DNA of 64,000 nucleotides from the NCBI RefSeq assembly GCF_013376105.1, contig NZ_JAAMFM010000011.1:1-64000 (forward strand), in the 5' to 3' direction. Both the position numbers and the translations under genes were made by a program. Origin of the DNA: Arthrobacter wenxiniae. GTDB taxonomy: Bacteria; Actinomycetota; Actinomycetes; Actinomycetales; Micrococcaceae. Positions 24,810 to 32,255 of this stretch are shown one piece after another; the stretch's first letter is position 1; each line of letters begins with the position of its first letter. The notes beneath the pieces are model-generated. The model saw only the letters and a list, made by a program, of their open reading frames with translations, was not told the origin of the DNA and ran no database searches.

Positions 24810-25319
24810 GTGACCAACCAGACCGACTTTGTCCCCTCCGACGGCGCAGCGACGCTGGGCGTGCAGTTGCACATGCTTGACGACGGCATCGATGCCCCGT
24901 CCTACGCCCATCCCGGCGACGCGGGCGCGGACCTGCGCACCAGGATCGACGTCGTGCTGGCGCCGGGGGAGCGTGCGCTTGTGCCCACCGGCGTCTCCAT
25001 CGCCCTGCCCTTTGGTTTCGTGGCCCTGGTGCACCCGCGCTCGGGCCTGGCCACCAGGCACGGGCTGACCATCGTCAACAGCCCGGGCACCGTGGACGCC
25101 GGGTACCGCGGGGAAATATCCGTCACCTTGCTCAACACCGACCCGCACCACTCCATCACCCTGTCCAGGGGCGATAGAATTGCACAAATGGTCTTCCAGC
25201 GCGTGGAACACGCCACGTTCGAGCTGGTGGACCAGTTGCCGGACTCGGTGCGGGGCACCGGCGGCTTTGGCTCAACCGGCGGCCATGGGCAGGCCGGGGC
25301 CGACGCCGCCGGACGCTAG
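24810..25319 (+). CDS. dut: dUTP diphosphatase
   Basis: Dut hydrolyses dUTP to dUMP and pyrophosphate, keeping uracil out of DNA and feeding dTMP synthesis. All five trimeric-dUTPase motifs are present in the 169 residues: AGADL (1), PRSGLA (2), [11 protein letters not shown] (3), RGDRIAQMV (4) and the C-terminal GTGGFGSTG (5) that closes over the nucleotide. The GTG at 24810 gives the normal length. TAGAGT lies 8 bases upstream, and with no ribosome site the transcript may be leaderless; the open frame upstream is a shadow of DUF3093. It is followed at 40 bases by DUF3710. Confidence 0.96.
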   Translation: MTNQTDFVPSDGAATLGVQLHMLDDGIDAPSYAHPGDAGADLRTRIDVVLAPGERALVPTGVSIALPFGFVALVHPRSGLATRHGLTIVNSPGTVDAGYRGEISVTLLNTDPHHSITLSRGDRIAQMVFQRVEHATFELVDQLPDSVRGTGGFGSTGGHGQAGADAAGR

Positions 25320-25359
25320 GAAACGTTCGGTTCCAACATTCACAAGGAGTTTCCACCCC

Positions 25360-26139
25360 ATGGCTTTTGGGTTTGGCAAGAAAAAGAAGAATGACACGGC
25401 CGGTGCCGCTGCGCCCGCGGGCCACGCCCCGGGCGATGCCGGAACGGAATCGGCCGAAAACGGCCTGCTGTCCCTGCCCCCGGACCCCTCGGACACCGTT
25501 TATGAGCGCGGCGTCCACGGACCCCTCGACGCCGACGAGATCTCCGACACGGACGGATATGTGGACCTGGGGGCGCTGCTGGTCACCCCGCGCGAGGGGC
25601 TGGCGCTGCGCCTTGAAGTGGAGGAGAGCACCAGCCGGGTCATCGCCGTCACCTTGGACCTGAATGGCTCCAGCCTGCAGCTGCAGGCCTTTGCCGCGCC
25701 CCGCTCGGAAGAGCTCTGGCGTGACATCCGCGAACAAATCGGGCTGTCAGTTGGATCGCAGGGCGGCGAAATTGAAATTCTCGACGGCACCTTCGGCAAG
25801 GAAGTGCTGGCCAAGGTTCCCGCCCAGGCCGCAGATGGCAGCCGCGGCTACCGCGTGGCCCGTTTCATCGGCGTCGACGGCCCCCGCTGGTTCCTGCGCG
25901 GTGTGCTCGGCGGGGATGCGGCCGTCAACCCGGAAGCCGCCAAGGAGCTGGAAGACCTGTTCAGGGGCGTCGTGGTGGTCCGCGGGGAAACCCCCCTGCC
26001 GCCGCGGGACCTGCTGGTGCTCCGCCTGCCCCGGGATGCCGCAACCGGGCCCGACGGCACGGTGGCAGGTGACCACGCGGTCCCCGCCCAGGGTGGGGAA
26101 CCATTCCGCCGCGGCCCGGAAATCACGGCGATCGGCTAG
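25360..26139 (+). CDS. DUF3710 family protein
   Basis: This 259-residue soluble protein opens with a lysine-rich MAFGFGKKKK segment. An acidic stretch follows, then a conserved alpha/beta domain (VDLGALLVTPREGLALRLEV through GPRWFLRGVLGG). It matches DUF3710 (M. tuberculosis Rv2696c by position). No catalytic motif is apparent. AAGGAG precedes the ATG at good spacing. It forms a tight run with dut, the OB-fold gene and the DUF3159 gene (gaps of 40, 4 and 0 bases), implying one operon. Confidence 0.9.
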   Translation: MAFGFGKKKKNDTAGAAAPAGHAPGDAGTESAENGLLSLPPDPSDTVYERGVHGPLDADEISDTDGYVDLGALLVTPREGLALRLEVEESTSRVIAVTLDLNGSSLQLQAFAAPRSEELWRDIREQIGLSVGSQGGEIEILDGTFGKEVLAKVPAQAADGSRGYRVARFIGVDGPRWFLRGVLGGDAAVNPEAAKELEDLFRGVVVVRGETPLPPRDLLVLRLPRDAATGPDGTVAGDHAVPAQGGEPFRRGPEITAIG

Positions 26140-26143
26140 CTGC

Positions 26144-26479
26144 GTGCCCACCGACCAGGGCGCCTGGCCAGTGCCGGTGCCCATCAACGAACTGCCCCGG
26201 CGCGGCCGCGCCGTCTGCAGCGGGGTGATCGACGCCGTGACCATCCGGCCGGCGTCGTCCTCCCTGGAATTCACCGCCATCCTCACGGACCGGGAATTCC
26301 ACCGGACGCCGGACGACGGCGGCAGCCACCGCCTGAGGCTGGTCTGGCTGGGCCGGCGCCGCGTGCCCGGCATTGAGGTAGGCACCCGGCTGCGTGTTGA
26401 AGGCATGGTGTCCCTGCGGGACGGGCTGCCCACCATGTTCAACCCCCGCTACGAGATCATTGGAACACAGGAGGGCTAG
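26144..26479 (+). CDS. OB-fold nucleic-acid-binding-like protein
   Basis: The 111-residue protein is short and beta-rich. It has the GRAVCSGVIDAVTI start and GTRLRVEGMVSLRDGLPTMFNPRYEI ending typical of actinobacterial OB-fold proteins encoded beside DUF3710 and DUF3159 (Rv2694c by position). OB folds of this type bind nucleic acid or other ligands; the ligand here is unknown. The GTG start is 4 bases after the DUF3710 stop codon, and the stop codon abuts the TTG start of the next gene. Confidence 0.8.
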   Translation: MPTDQGAWPVPVPINELPRRGRAVCSGVIDAVTIRPASSSLEFTAILTDREFHRTPDDGGSHRLRLVWLGRRRVPGIEVGTRLRVEGMVSLRDGLPTMFNPRYEIIGTQEG

Positions 26480-27214
26480 TTGGCCAGGACCACAGCTGAA
26501 GACGACGGCGCAGCTGACGCGGAAGACCGGCTGGCGGGCGGCGCGGACGGCGGCGGGCCCTCAGGGGCGCTGGCCGGCCTGGCCCAGGAAATGGCCGCAA
26601 AGTCCGCCCTGGCGCGCAAGGACAACGGCGAAATCGACCTCCTGGCCGCGGCCGGCGGCATCCGAGGCATTGCGGAGAGCGTATTTCCGGGGCTCGTGTT
26701 CCTGGTGGTCTTCACCCTCACGGGCAACCTCCCCTGGTCGCTGGGCGGGTCCGTCGCGGTGGCGGCCGTCTTCTTGGTGGCGCGCCTGGTCCAAGGGACA
26801 CCGCTCACCCAGGCGCTGGCCGGGATCGCCGGCGTCGGCCTGTCGGCCTTCCTGGCCCTGAAGACGGGCAAGGCGGAAAATTTCTACACCATCGGCTTCT
26901 TCACCAACGCCGCCTACATCGCGGCCATGGCGCTCTCCATTGCCGTGCGCTGGCCCGTGCTGGGCCTCTTGTTTGGCTACGCCCGGAACGAAGGCGTGCA
27001 GTGGCGGAAGAAACGTGAACGCCTCCGCGCCTACAGCGTGGCGACGTGGATCATTGTGGTCGTGATGGCGGCGCGGCTCGCCGTCCAACTGCCCCTGTAC
27101 TTCGCGGGGGCCATTGATGCGCTGGGCGCCATGCGCCTGCTCATGGGCGTGCCGCTGTACGCCTTCGGCCTCTGGATCGCGTGGCTGGTGAGCCGGCCGG
27201 TGAAGGCAGGCTGA
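26480..27214 (+). CDS. DUF3159 family membrane protein
   Basis: The 244-residue protein begins with about 65 soluble, acidic residues and then has five or six hydrophobic segments, beginning at VFPGLVFLVVFTLTG. It matches DUF3159 (Rv2693c by position). The start is a TTG immediately after the TAG of the OB-fold gene, with AGGAGGG just upstream inside that gene, so translation is coupled. The aromatic and basic loop YARNEGVQWRKKRERLRAYS lies between the later helices. Function unknown; its constant position beside ceoBC suggests an ion- or envelope-related job, which is inference. Confidence 0.87.
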   Translation: MARTTAEDDGAADAEDRLAGGADGGGPSGALAGLAQEMAAKSALARKDNGEIDLLAAAGGIRGIAESVFPGLVFLVVFTLTGNLPWSLGGSVAVAAVFLVARLVQGTPLTQALAGIAGVGLSAFLALKTGKAENFYTIGFFTNAAYIAAMALSIAVRWPVLGLLFGYARNEGVQWRKKRERLRAYSVATWIIVVVMAARLAVQLPLYFAGAIDALGAMRLLMGVPLYAFGLWIAWLVSRPVKAG

Positions 27215-27249
27215 CCCCCCGGGGGGGACGGTCGGCCTTCGGAGTGCGG

Positions 27250-27912
27250 TCAGCTTTCGGAGGAAAGCAACATCCGCAGCCCGTCCTCGGCGGCAATCGT
27301 GGAAATGAAGAACAGTTCGTCCCCAGCCTCCAGCACGTCGTCGCTGCTGGGGGTGATGGGCGCCTCGTCGCGCAGGATCGCCACAAGCGTGGCGTCCTGC
27401 GGCCACTCCACCTTCCCCACGGTCAGGCCAATCATGTGCGATTCCGCCGGCACCGTGAACTCCACGAGCGACGCCACGCCCGTCTGGAGGGTCAGCAGGC
27501 GCACCAGGTCGCCAATCTCCACGGCCTCCTCCACCAGGGCCGTCATGAGCCGTGGCGTGTTGACGGCAACGTCCACACCCCATGAGTCGTCGAACATCCA
27601 GTCGTTCTTGGGGTTGTTTACCCGGCCCACCGTGCGGCCCACGCCAAATTCGGTCTTGGCCAGCAGGGACACCACCAAATTGACCTTGTCGTCGCCCGTG
27701 GCGGAGACCACCACGTCGGCCTGCTCCAGTTTTGCCTCGCGCAGGGTGCTGATTTCGCAGGCGTCGCCCACGAGCCAGCGGGCGCCGCGCAGGCCGCTCT
27801 TGCCGATCACCTCCGGCTTGGGGTCGATGAGCAGCAGCTCGTGCCCGTGGGCAAGCAGTTCGCGGGCAATCGAGCAGCCGACGCTGCCAGCCCCGACAAT
27901 GACAACCAGCAC
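27250..27912 (-). CDS. ceoC: TrkA-type potassium uptake regulator (CeoC)
   Basis: This 220-residue cytoplasmic RCK/KTN protein has a TrkA-N Rossmann domain starting with MLVVIVGAGSVGCSIAREL (GxGxxG for NAD(H) binding), with the acidic residue of LLIDPKPE at the end of the second strand. A TrkA-C domain covers about 135-220. It gates potassium transporters in response to nucleotide. The start is a GTG (27912) preceded by AAGGAG, two bases after the stop codon of ceoB, so the two are translated together. The pair is divergent from a KimA-like permease, its likely client. Confidence 0.9.
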   Translation of the reverse strand: MLVVIVGAGSVGCSIARELLAHGHELLLIDPKPEVIGKSGLRGARWLVGDACEISTLREAKLEQADVVVSATGDDKVNLVVSLLAKTEFGVGRTVGRVNNPKNDWMFDDSWGVDVAVNTPRLMTALVEEAVEIGDLVRLLTLQTGVASLVEFTVPAESHMIGLTVGKVEWPQDATLVAILRDEAPITPSSDDVLEAGDELFFISTIAAEDGLRMLLSSES

Positions 27913-27913
27913 C

Positions 27914-28585
27914 TTAGATCTCCTTTACTGGGGCGGCGGCCAAAATGCGCGCAACCTCGGCCGTGTCCGTGCCCTGCACCATGGCATGGACGGTGTCGCC
28001 CTGCTGGTAGCTGGTGTCCGCGCCGGGCAGCATTCCCTCCCCGAAGCGGGTCAGGTACGCCACACGCAGCGGCGCGGCCTTTTCGACGTCCACGATGTGG
28101 TGTCCGATCCATCCCGGGTTCAGGGCCAGTTCGGTAAGGATAAGCCGCCCGGAGGGTTCACGGAAGTCGCCCTTGATGGCGGTTTCGGGCAGGATCCGCC
28201 GCAGCACCTGGTCGGCGCTCCAGCGCACGGCCGCCACCGTGGGGATGCCCAGGCGCTGGTAGATTTCGGCCCGGCCGGGATCGTAGATGCGGGCCACCAC
28301 GTGCTCGACGTGGAACGTTTCGCGGGCCACGCGCGTGGCAAGGATGTTGGAGTTGTCGCCGCTGGAGACGGCGGCAAAGGCGTAGGCGTTCTCGATGTCC
28401 GCCTGCCTCAGGGTGTCCTGGTCAAAGCCGACGCCGGTGACCCTGCGCCCGCCGAATCCGGTGCGCAGCCGGCGGAATGCCCTTTCATCCTGATCGATGA
28501 TGGCCACGGAGTGGCCGGAGTCCTCGAGCGTGTGCGCCAGGGTGGCGCCGACGCGCCCGCAGCCCATGATCACAAAATGTGCCAT
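27914..28585 (-). CDS. ceoB: TrkA-type potassium uptake regulator (CeoB)
   Basis: This is the second RCK/KTN protein of the pair (223 residues). The TrkA-N domain begins MAHFVIMGCGRVGATLA with the GxGxxG nucleotide loop and an acidic IIDQDE after the second strand. The TrkA-C domain is C-terminal (about 140-223). ATG 28585 follows GAGGAG; the open frame to 28663 is not supported. The two paralogues probably assemble into a hetero-octameric ring that senses NAD(H) or ATP. By position and length it matches mycobacterial CeoB. Confidence 0.9.
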   Translation of the reverse strand: MAHFVIMGCGRVGATLAHTLEDSGHSVAIIDQDERAFRRLRTGFGGRRVTGVGFDQDTLRQADIENAYAFAAVSSGDNSNILATRVARETFHVEHVVARIYDPGRAEIYQRLGIPTVAAVRWSADQVLRRILPETAIKGDFREPSGRLILTELALNPGWIGHHIVDVEKAAPLRVAYLTRFGEGMLPGADTSYQQGDTVHAMVQGTDTAEVARILAAAPVKEI

Positions 28586-28753
28586 CCATGCTCCTCGTGG
28601 TGATGATGGGCACTGCAACACAGTGCGGCTATCAATCTGACCCGTTTGTTGCCCGCCGGTCAAGTCGGGGCCGGCAGGCTCCTCCCGCCTCGAAGTCTGC
28701 CATGAGTGTGCCCTGTCATGACTTTAGCCCCGCGAGGGACTAGCGTTACCCGC

Positions 28754-30724
28754 GTGCTGAATTTCTTCAACGCGTTCAAGCGGGTCCTTGTCGGGCGGCC
28801 CTTCCGCAACGACAAGCTTGCCCACACGCTGCTGCCCAAACGCATTGCGCTGCCGGTTTTCGCCTCCGATGCGCTCTCCTCCGTGGCGTATGCGCCGGAT
28901 GAAGTCCTGCTGACGCTGGCCCTCGCGGGCGTGGCCTCCGTTTCATTCGCCCCCTGGGTGGGCCTTGCTGTCATCATTGTGCTGCTCACCGTCGTGGCGT
29001 CCTACCGGCAAAATGTGCATGCGTATCCGTCAGGCGGCGGCGACTACGAGGTCGCCACCGTCAACCTGGGCAGGACCGCCGGCCTGACGGTGGCCTCGGC
29101 GCTCATGGTCGACTACGTGCTCACGGTGGCCGTGTCCATGTCCTCCGCCGCGAACTACCTGGCCACTGCGGTGCCCGGCTGGCACGGCACCCAGGCGGTG
29201 ATCGCCGTCGTCGGCGTCATTGTCCTGGCCCTGGTGAACCTGCGGGGCATCCGCGAGGCCGGCAGCGTCTTTGCCGTCCCCACGTACATCTTCATGTTCT
29301 GCATCTTCGCCATGACGGCGGTGGGCCTCTTCCAGGCGGCCGCCGGCACACTGGGCAGGGCCCCGTCGGCCGGCTTTGAGATCGTCCCGGACGCGGCGTT
29401 CAGCCAGGGCCTGACGGGCCTTGCCGGCGGGTTCCTGCTGCTGCGTGCGTTCTCCTCCGGCGCCGCAGCCCTGACGGGCGTGGAGGCCATCAGCAACGGC
29501 GTGCCCAACTTCCGCAAGCCCAAGAGCAAGAACGCCGCCACCACGCTGCTGCTGCTGGGCGTTGTCGCGGCGGGCATGATGGCGGGCATCCTGTTTCTGG
29601 CCAACGCCACCGGAGTGCACATCGTGGCCGACCCGGCGACCGAGTTTTTGCAGAACGGTCACCCGCTGCCCGCCGGGTACGTGCAGAACCCGTCCATCAG
29701 CCAGATTGCGGGCACCATCTTCGGCGCCGGGTCCATCCCGTTCTTCATCATTGTGGCGGCCACCGGCGTGATCCTGGTGTTTGCCTCCAACACTGCCTTC
29801 AACGGCTTCCCCGTGCTCGCCTCCATCCTGGCCCGCGACGGCTACCTGCCCCGCCAGCTGCGCACCCGAGGCGACCGGCTCGCCTTCAGCAACGGCGTGA
29901 TCCTGCTGGCCATCGGTGCGCTGGTGCTGATCATCTCCTTCGACGCCGACGTCACCAAGCTGATCCAGCTCTACATCGTGGGCGTGTTCATCTCCTTTAC
30001 CGCCAGCCAGCTGGGCATGGTCCGGCACTGGACCCGGGAACTGCGCGTGGTCAAGGACAGGCACATCCGCTTCCGCATGATGCGCTCCCGTGCCATCAAC
30101 TCCCTGGGCTTCTGCATGACCCTGACGGTGCTGCTCATTGTGCTCGTGACCAAGTTTGAACAGGGCGCCTGGATTGCGCTGCTGGCCATGGCCGTGCTGT
30201 TTGCCATCATGTGGAGCATCCGCTCCCACTACGACAACGTCGCCAAGGAACTCGCCGTGGAGACGGACTCCTCCACCCGGGCCCTGCCGGCACGCATCCA
30301 CGCCGTGATCCTGGTCTCCCACGTGCGCAAGCCGGTCATGCGCGCCGTGGCATTCGCCCGCGCGTCGCGCCCGTCCACGCTGGAAGCCATCACGGTTGAC
30401 CTGGACGCGGCCGAGACCGAACAGACCATCGCCGATTGGGACAGGCTCGACATCCCGGTACCGTTGACGGTGTTGGCAAGCCCCTACCGGGAGACGCTGA
30501 CGCCGCTGATCAGCCACATCAAGGCCATGCGCCGGGACTCCCCGCGCGACTTGATCGTGGTGTACATCCCCGAATACGTGGTGGGCAAGTGGTGGGAGCA
30601 GCTGGTGCACAACCAGACCGCCCTGCGCATCAAGACGCGGCTCCACTTTGAACCGGGCGTGGTGGTGGCGAGCGTGCCATGGCAGCTGAAGTCCTCCACC
30701 GAAGCCAAGAAGTACCAGGAATAG
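28754..30724 (+). CDS. APC-superfamily permease related to the KimA potassium importer
   Basis: The 656-residue protein has about twelve membrane segments in its first 480 residues and a cytoplasmic C-terminal domain of about 170. Many stretches match, from memory, Bacillus subtilis KimA, a high-affinity H+/K+ symporter: ASDALSSVAYAP, SYRQNVHAYPSGGGDYEV, LTGVEAISNGVPNF, RGDRLAFSNGVI and VGVFISFTASQLGM. Databases often call it only an APC amino-acid permease. Its place beside ceoB/ceoC supports potassium. GTG 28754 lies 7 bases after TAGCGT, a leaderless arrangement, and gives the usual MLNFFNAFKR start; the frame back to 28706 is less likely. The c-di-AMP control known for KimA is unproven here. 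Confidence 0.8.
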   Translation: MLNFFNAFKRVLVGRPFRNDKLAHTLLPKRIALPVFASDALSSVAYAPDEVLLTLALAGVASVSFAPWVGLAVIIVLLTVVASYRQNVHAYPSGGGDYEVATVNLGRTAGLTVASALMVDYVLTVAVSMSSAANYLATAVPGWHGTQAVIAVVGVIVLALVNLRGIREAGSVFAVPTYIFMFCIFAMTAVGLFQAAAGTLGRAPSAGFEIVPDAAFSQGLTGLAGGFLLLRAFSSGAAALTGVEAISNGVPNFRKPKSKNAATTLLLLGVVAAGMMAGILFLANATGVHIVADPATEFLQNGHPLPAGYVQNPSISQIAGTIFGAGSIPFFIIVAATGVILVFASNTAFNGFPVLASILARDGYLPRQLRTRGDRLAFSNGVILLAIGALVLIISFDADVTKLIQLYIVGVFISFTASQLGMVRHWTRELRVVKDRHIRFRMMRSRAINSLGFCMTLTVLLIVLVTKFEQGAWIALLAMAVLFAIMWSIRSHYDNVAKELAVETDSSTRALPARIHAVILVSHVRKPVMRAVAFARASRPSTLEAITVDLDAAETEQTIADWDRLDIPVPLTVLASPYRETLTPLISHIKAMRRDSPRDLIVVYIPEYVVGKWWEQLVHNQTALRIKTRLHFEPGVVVASVPWQLKSSTEAKKYQE

Positions 30725-30737
30725 GAACCCCGCACAC

Positions 30738-32255
30738 ATGAGCGAGCCCCGCATCAGCACCTCCACCGGCACACTTTCGGGCGGGACCGGCAGGCTCACC
30801 GTCACCGTGGGGCCTGCGGCGCACGGCGGCCACTGCGTTGCCCGGCACGAGGGGCGCGTCATCTTTGTCCGCCACGCCATCCCGGGCGAGGTGGTGGAGA
30901 TCGCCCTCACCGAGCACGACGACGGAGCCTCGTTTTGGCGCGCGGACGTCACCCAGGTGGTGGAGGCGTCACCCGACAGGGTGGCCCACTTTTGGCCCGA
31001 GGCCGACGCACTGGAGGCCGCCTCCCGGGGCGCGGCACCCATCGGGGGCGCCGAATTTGGCCATATTTCCCGCGCACGGCAGCTGGCGCTGAAAACCGAC
31101 GTGGTCAGGGAGCAGCTGGAGCGGCTCGGCGGGCTGCCCGCGGCGGCCGTTGACGGGCTTGTCGGTGCGGGCGTGGAAGACGTCGACGCGGACGGCACGC
31201 CCGAGCAGCAGGCCGGGCTGGGATGGCGGACCCGGGTGGGCTTTGCCGTCACCCCGGCAGGGAAGCTGGGCATGCATGCCCACCGCTCCCACGAGGTGCT
31301 CCCCGTGCAGGGGATGCCCCTGGCCGTACCGGCCGTTGACGCCCTGCGCCTTTGGGAACTGGACCTCAGCGGGATTGAAAGGGTGGAGGTGGCCGCCCCC
31401 GCCAACGGCTCGGAGGCCCTGGTGCTGCTGGCGCCCGCGCCCGGGCTGGGGGAGAAGGCCGCCGGGCTGGCCCTCAAGCGCATTTCCCGCGCCCTGCAGG
31501 GGCGCCCCGTCCCGCCGTCCGTGGCCCGCTGGGATCCGGAAACCGGCGCCGTCACCGTCCTCCACGGCCGCAGCTGGGTGCGCGAGGCCACCGCGGACCA
31601 TGACTTCCGGGTCACCGGGGACGGCTTCTGGCAGATCCACCGCAGGGCCCCGCAGGTCCTCACCGATGCGGCCCTGGAGTTTCTCAACGCCGGCGGGCAC
31701 CTCAACGACGGCGCCGCCGTGGCGGACCTCTACGCCGGGGCCGGGCTGTTCACGGCCCCGCTGGCCGACGCCGTGGGCCCGGGCGGTTCGGTGCTGTCCG
31801 TGGAGGGTTCCGCCGGCACCAGCCGCGACGCCCGCAAGAACCTCCACGCCTCGGCCCAGGTGGAGATCGTCCAGGGCCGGGTCGAGCGGGTGCTGGGCGC
31901 GCGGGCCCGGGACGCACGGGACGCACGGGACGAAGCGCCCCGCGCGGCCAGGGACCAGGCCGGCGCCAGGGGAGGGGGGCAGCGGCGCCGTTTTGACGCC
32001 GTCGTGCTTGACCCGCCACGCGCCGGCGCCGGCAAATCAGTGGTGCGTGCCCTGGCGGCTGCCGCCCCGCAGGCCATCGCGTATGTTTCCTGCGACCCGG
32101 CGGCGTTTGCCCGGGATGTGAAGTACTTCGCCGGCTCCGGCTGGCAGCTGGAGAGGCTGCGTGCCTTTGACCTCTACCCGCACACGCACCACGTGGAGAC
32201 CGTGGCCCTGCTGGTGCCCGTGAATCCACCTGGCAGGGGCGTACTTGCGCGCTAA
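30738..32255 (+). CDS. TRAM-domain, RlmD/TrmA-type RNA m5U methyltransferase
   Basis: The 505 residues start with a TRAM RNA-binding domain (about 15-80). A central domain follows, then a class I SAM methyltransferase with DLYAGAGLF for SAM binding, VVLDPPRAGAG, and the nucleophile Cys452 in VSCDPAAF. Such enzymes methylate uridine C5 in rRNA or tRNA. The four-cysteine iron-sulphur motif of E. coli RlmD (CGGC region) is missing: the equivalent reads IGGAEFGH. A low-complexity Arg/Asp/Ala insertion with repeated GACGCACGG units lies before the catalytic core. It overlaps the following P-type ATPase by 11 bases. Confidence 0.9.
   Translation: MSEPRISTSTGTLSGGTGRLTVTVGPAAHGGHCVARHEGRVIFVRHAIPGEVVEIALTEHDDGASFWRADVTQVVEASPDRVAHFWPEADALEAASRGAAPIGGAEFGHISRARQLALKTDVVREQLERLGGLPAAAVDGLVGAGVEDVDADGTPEQQAGLGWRTRVGFAVTPAGKLGMHAHRSHEVLPVQGMPLAVPAVDALRLWELDLSGIERVEVAAPANGSEALVLLAPAPGLGEKAAGLALKRISRALQGRPVPPSVARWDPETGAVTVLHGRSWVREATADHDFRVTGDGFWQIHRRAPQVLTDAALEFLNAGGHLNDGAAVADLYAGAGLFTAPLADAVGPGGSVLSVEGSAGTSRDARKNLHASAQVEIVQGRVERVLGARARDARDARDEAPRAARDQAGARGGGQRRRFDAVVLDPPRAGAGKSVVRALAAAAPQAIAYVSCDPAAFARDVKYFAGSGWQLERLRAFDLYPHTHHVETVALLVPVNPPGRGVLAR

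Noticed and set aside
27215-27249. The C6G7 run between the DUF3159 and ceoC genes as a terminator
   Set aside because: The self-complementary CCCCCCGGGGGG has no loop and no T-run, and could equally be a simple-sequence tract.
28754-30724. Plain amino-acid permease
   Set aside because: Several long conserved segments match KimA and the neighbours are potassium regulators, so potassium is the better guess.
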